Shown here: positions 6,027 through 7,794 of the stretch, one piece after another
Layout of the letters: each line of letters starts with the position of its first letter
Position numbering within the stretch: the first letter of the stretch is position 1
Source: an uncultured beta proteobacterium
GTDB taxonomy: Bacteria; Pseudomonadota; Gammaproteobacteria; Burkholderiales; Burkholderiaceae_C
DNA: 7,794 bases
Assembly (NCBI GenBank): GCA_903914985.1
Contig: CAIWRE010000543.1
Span: 1-7,794 of the forward strand
Reading direction: 5' to 3'
Program-made: the position numbers and the translations under genes
The notes under the pieces: generated by a model
Told to the model about the DNA's origin: nothing
Seen by the model: only the letters and a program-made list of their open reading frames with translations
Database searches by the model: none

Positions 6027-6322
6027 TTCAAAAATTCCAGTCGTTGGCCAATGCTTTGCCAAACTGCGCGTTTGTCCTGGTCGGTGCTGCTGGCCCAGGC
6101 GCCAATCTCTTCAATGGTGCGCAGGCAGCCCAGGCACCAGCCGGTTTGGGCATCCATCTGGCACACCGAGACGCAGGGAGATGGTGGCGCATAGGGCGTG
6201 TTCAGCGCGTCGTCCAGCCGGGCCGCCAGCAGGCGCTGGTATTTGGTGGCGGGGTCCGGGGGCGCTCCACGGCGCATGCGCTGGGTTCGGACGGAGGATG
6301 CAGGGGGGGAATCAGGCGGCAT
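6023..6322 (-). CDS. DUF1289 four-cysteine protein
   Basis: A 99-residue DUF1289 protein of unknown function. The hallmark is the spacing C50-x3-C54-x8-C63-x2-C66 in PSPCVSVCQMD..GWCLGCLRTIEEI, followed by W76 and a helical end (DKRAVWQSIGQRL), consistent with a small metal-binding module. The N-terminal 45 residues are Pro/Arg-rich and probably disordered. The ATG at 6320-6322 overlaps the end of the HMG-CoA lyase gene by 11 nt. Its ribosome site is weak, and M16 is an alternative start. The 4-nt ATGA overlap with the isomerase-like gene suggests translational coupling. Confidence 0.88.
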   Translation of the reverse strand: MPPDSPPASSVRTQRMRRGAPPDPATKYQRLLAARLDDALNTPYAPPSPCVSVCQMDAQTGWCLGCLRTIEEIGAWASSTDQDKRAVWQSIGQRLEFLK

Positions 6323-7223
6323 GGCGGCGGGTCAATAGAGCTTTGGCAGCGCGCGAGTTTGGCACACGCTCCAAAAATCCGCTGATGAAGGCGCTGGCAT
6401 CCAGCAAGCGTTCAAGGTCAATCCCCGTCTCAATGCCCATGCCGTGCAGCATGAACACCACATCTTCGGTTGCCACGTTGCCGGTGGCACCCTTGGCATA
6501 AGGGCAGCCGCCCAGGCCCGCCACCGAGGTGTCAAAGCTGGAAATACCCAGCTCCAATGCCGCCAGCGTGTTTGCCAAGGCCTGGCCGTAGGTGTCATGA
6601 AAGTGGCCCGACACAGCGTCGAGGGGGTAATGGCGCAAAGCCGCCTCCAGCGCCGCCTGCACTTTGCGCGGCGTGCCCACCCCGATGGTGTCGGCCACGC
6701 CGATGTGCTGCACGCCCATTTCGCGCATCAGGCGCGCAACCATTTCTACCCGTTCGGGCGCAATCTCGCCCTCGTAGGGGCAGCCCAAGGCACAAGAAAT
6801 GGCGCCGCGCACCGCCACACCCTGTGCCAGCGCCGCAGCGACCACCGGGCGAAAGCGCTCCATGCTCTCGGTAATGCTGCAATTGATGTTTTTTTGGCTG
6901 AATGCTTCGCTGGCCGCACCGAACACCACGATCTCGTCGGGCTTGCTCAACAGTGCGGCGTCCAGCCCCTGCATATTGGGCGTCAGCACCGAGTAACGCA
7001 CACCGGCTTTGCGCGCAATGCCCGCCATCACCTGCGCGTTGTCCGCCATTTGCGGCACCCACTTGGGGCTCACGAAGCTGGTGACTTCGATTTGCGAGAA
7101 ACCTGCTTCTTGCAGGCGGTGCACCAATTCAATCTTGACGCTGGCGGGCACCGGCTGCTTTTCGTTTTGAAGGCCGTCGCGCGGGCCGACTTCGAGGATT
7201 TGGACGCGGGAGGGGATAGGCAT
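6312..7223 (-). CDS. Hydroxymethylglutaryl-CoA lyase
   Basis: This enzyme cleaves 3-hydroxy-3-methylglutaryl-CoA to acetoacetate and acetyl-CoA, the last step of leucine breakdown, in the cytoplasm. The 303-residue TIM barrel shows VGPRDGLQNE (12-21, with catalytic R15 and metal ligand D16), EVTSFVSPKWVPQMAD (46-61), SCALGCPYEG (143-152), GHFHDTYG (206-213, metal ligands H207 and H209) and the active-site Cys loop GLGGCPYAKGATGNVATED (236-254, C240). All key residues are present. A TTG at 7242-7244 would add 7 residues, but the ATG at 7221-7223 has AGGA 6 nt before it and is preferred. It lies 39 nt behind the GhrA-like gene and overlaps DUF1289. No other leucine-catabolism gene is in the window, so a related lyase substrate cannot be excluded. 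Often named mvaB or hmgL. Confidence 0.95.
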   Translation of the reverse strand: MPIPSRVQILEVGPRDGLQNEKQPVPASVKIELVHRLQEAGFSQIEVTSFVSPKWVPQMADNAQVMAGIARKAGVRYSVLTPNMQGLDAALLSKPDEIVVFGAASEAFSQKNINCSITESMERFRPVVAAALAQGVAVRGAISCALGCPYEGEIAPERVEMVARLMREMGVQHIGVADTIGVGTPRKVQAALEAALRHYPLDAVSGHFHDTYGQALANTLAALELGISSFDTSVAGLGGCPYAKGATGNVATEDVVFMLHGMGIETGIDLERLLDASAFISGFLERVPNSRAAKALLTRRHAA

Positions 7224-7262
7224 GGGCAATCCTACTATGGGCAAAAGCCTCAGAAGGCGGGG

Positions 7263-7794
7263 TTAGTAACCGCGGACCAGGTCCACCACACCGGCCACAG
7301 GTTCACCTCGCTCCATGGCCTGCATTTTTGCCACGATTTGCGCAATGCTCTCGCTGCGCAGAGTGCGGGCGGAGGTATGGGGTGTGACGGTAATGCGCGG
7401 GTGGCTCCAAAAGGCATGGCCTGCGGGCAGCGGCTCGGTGCGAAACACGTCCAGCGTGGCACCTGCCACATGGCCGCTGTCCAGCAGCGCCAGCAAGTCC
7501 TCTTCCACCAGGTGGCGGCCACGCGCCACATTGATCAGGTAGGCGCCGCTTTGCAACTGCGACAAGGTGTCGCGGTTCAAGATGTTCTCGGTCTCCGGCG
7601 TGAGCGGCAGCAAATTCACCAGCACCCGGGTTTTACTCAGAAACTGCTTGAGCACTTGCGCACCGCTAAAGCATTGCACGCCAGCCATGTGCTTCGCGCT
7701 GCGGCTCCAGCCCAGCACCGGAAACTCAAACTGCGCCACTGCCTGCGCCACACGGGCCCCGAGCACGCCCAAACCCAGCACCCCGACCGGAAAA
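7263..7794 (-). CDS. ghrA: Glyoxylate/hydroxypyruvate reductase A-like dehydrogenase, C-terminal 176 residues (5' end outside window)
   Basis: A D-2-hydroxyacid dehydrogenase that would reduce glyoxylate or hydroxypyruvate with NAD(P)H in the cytoplasm. The frame is open to the right edge. The visible part begins at the nucleotide-binding motif VGVLGLGVLGARVAQ (GxGxxG). It then shows GWSRSAK (the cofactor-specificity loop, with basic residues that favour NADPH), VNLLPLTPET, LINVARGRHLVEEDL with the catalytic Arg (codon 7521-7523), DVFRTEPLP with Glu (7434-7436) and TPHTSARTL with the catalytic His (7377-7379). The layout and the C-terminal VAGVVDLVRGY closely follow E. coli GhrA (312 aa), so roughly 130-140 N-terminal residues are missing. 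Internal GTG codons are not starts. It is the first visible gene of the probable five-gene operon. Confidence 0.9.
   Translation of the reverse strand, partial: FPVGVLGLGVLGARVAQAVAQFEFPVLGWSRSAKHMAGVQCFSGAQVLKQFLSKTRVLVNLLPLTPETENILNRDTLSQLQSGAYLINVARGRHLVEEDLLALLDSGHVAGATLDVFRTEPLPAGHAFWSHPRITVTPHTSARTLRSESIAQIVAKMQAMERGEPVAGVVDLVRGY

Noticed and set aside
6024..6062. TTG start extending the isomerase-like protein by 12 residues
   Set aside because: The added residues are not family-like, and the ATG in the ATGA overlap starts exactly at the first conserved strand.

Overview
The window looks like a chromosomal segment of a betaproteobacterium, most likely Burkholderiales and probably Comamonadaceae (Rhodoferax/Polaromonas-like). 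The reasons are the moderately high GC content, the style of the UvrA and MHS-transporter proteins, and a small uncharacterised protein type that I associate with that order. This placement is recalled family knowledge plus inference, not a database result. Every supported gene lies on the minus strand, so transcription runs from high to low coordinates. Long plus-strand open frames are antisense shadows.

In transcription order, the first block (about 7794 to 4728) is a tight probable operon. It holds the C-terminal part of a GhrA-like glyoxylate/hydroxypyruvate reductase (cut by the window edge), hydroxymethylglutaryl-CoA lyase, a four-cysteine DUF1289 protein, a DsbA-fold 2-hydroxychromene-2-carboxylate isomerase-like protein, and a LysE/RhtB-type exporter. 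Spacing is 39 nt, an 11-nt overlap, a 4-nt ATGA overlap and 24 nt. The theme is small organic-acid or CoA-thioester catabolism plus an amino-acid/metabolite exporter, but no single pathway is proven.

Next is a 367-bp gene-free stretch (4361-4727) with several short dyads. It is the presumed control region of a large MHS-family MFS transporter (2600-4360). That transporter carries an extra domain of about 150 residues, predicted to be periplasmic, between TM9 and TM10. A strong intrinsic terminator follows the gene. Immediately behind the terminator is a previously uncalled 52-residue single-pass membrane protein (2346-2504).

The last block is an uncharacterised 150-residue two-domain protein and then uvrA, which runs off the left edge. 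The 150-residue gene has a candidate core promoter overlapped by a perfect 7-bp dyad and may be leaderless. The visible 596 residues of UvrA resemble the long (possibly duplicated) UvrA type. They have a degenerate first zinc pair and, in a variable linker, a short palindrome that looks like a REP/RAYT-type dispersed repeat read in frame.

The window is mostly ordinary housekeeping and metabolic sequence. I see no defence system, CRISPR array, RNA gene or insertion sequence. The points worth checking are the uvrA palindrome, the transporter's periplasmic insert, the dyad-controlled leaderless promoter, and the terminator nested against the small membrane-protein gene.
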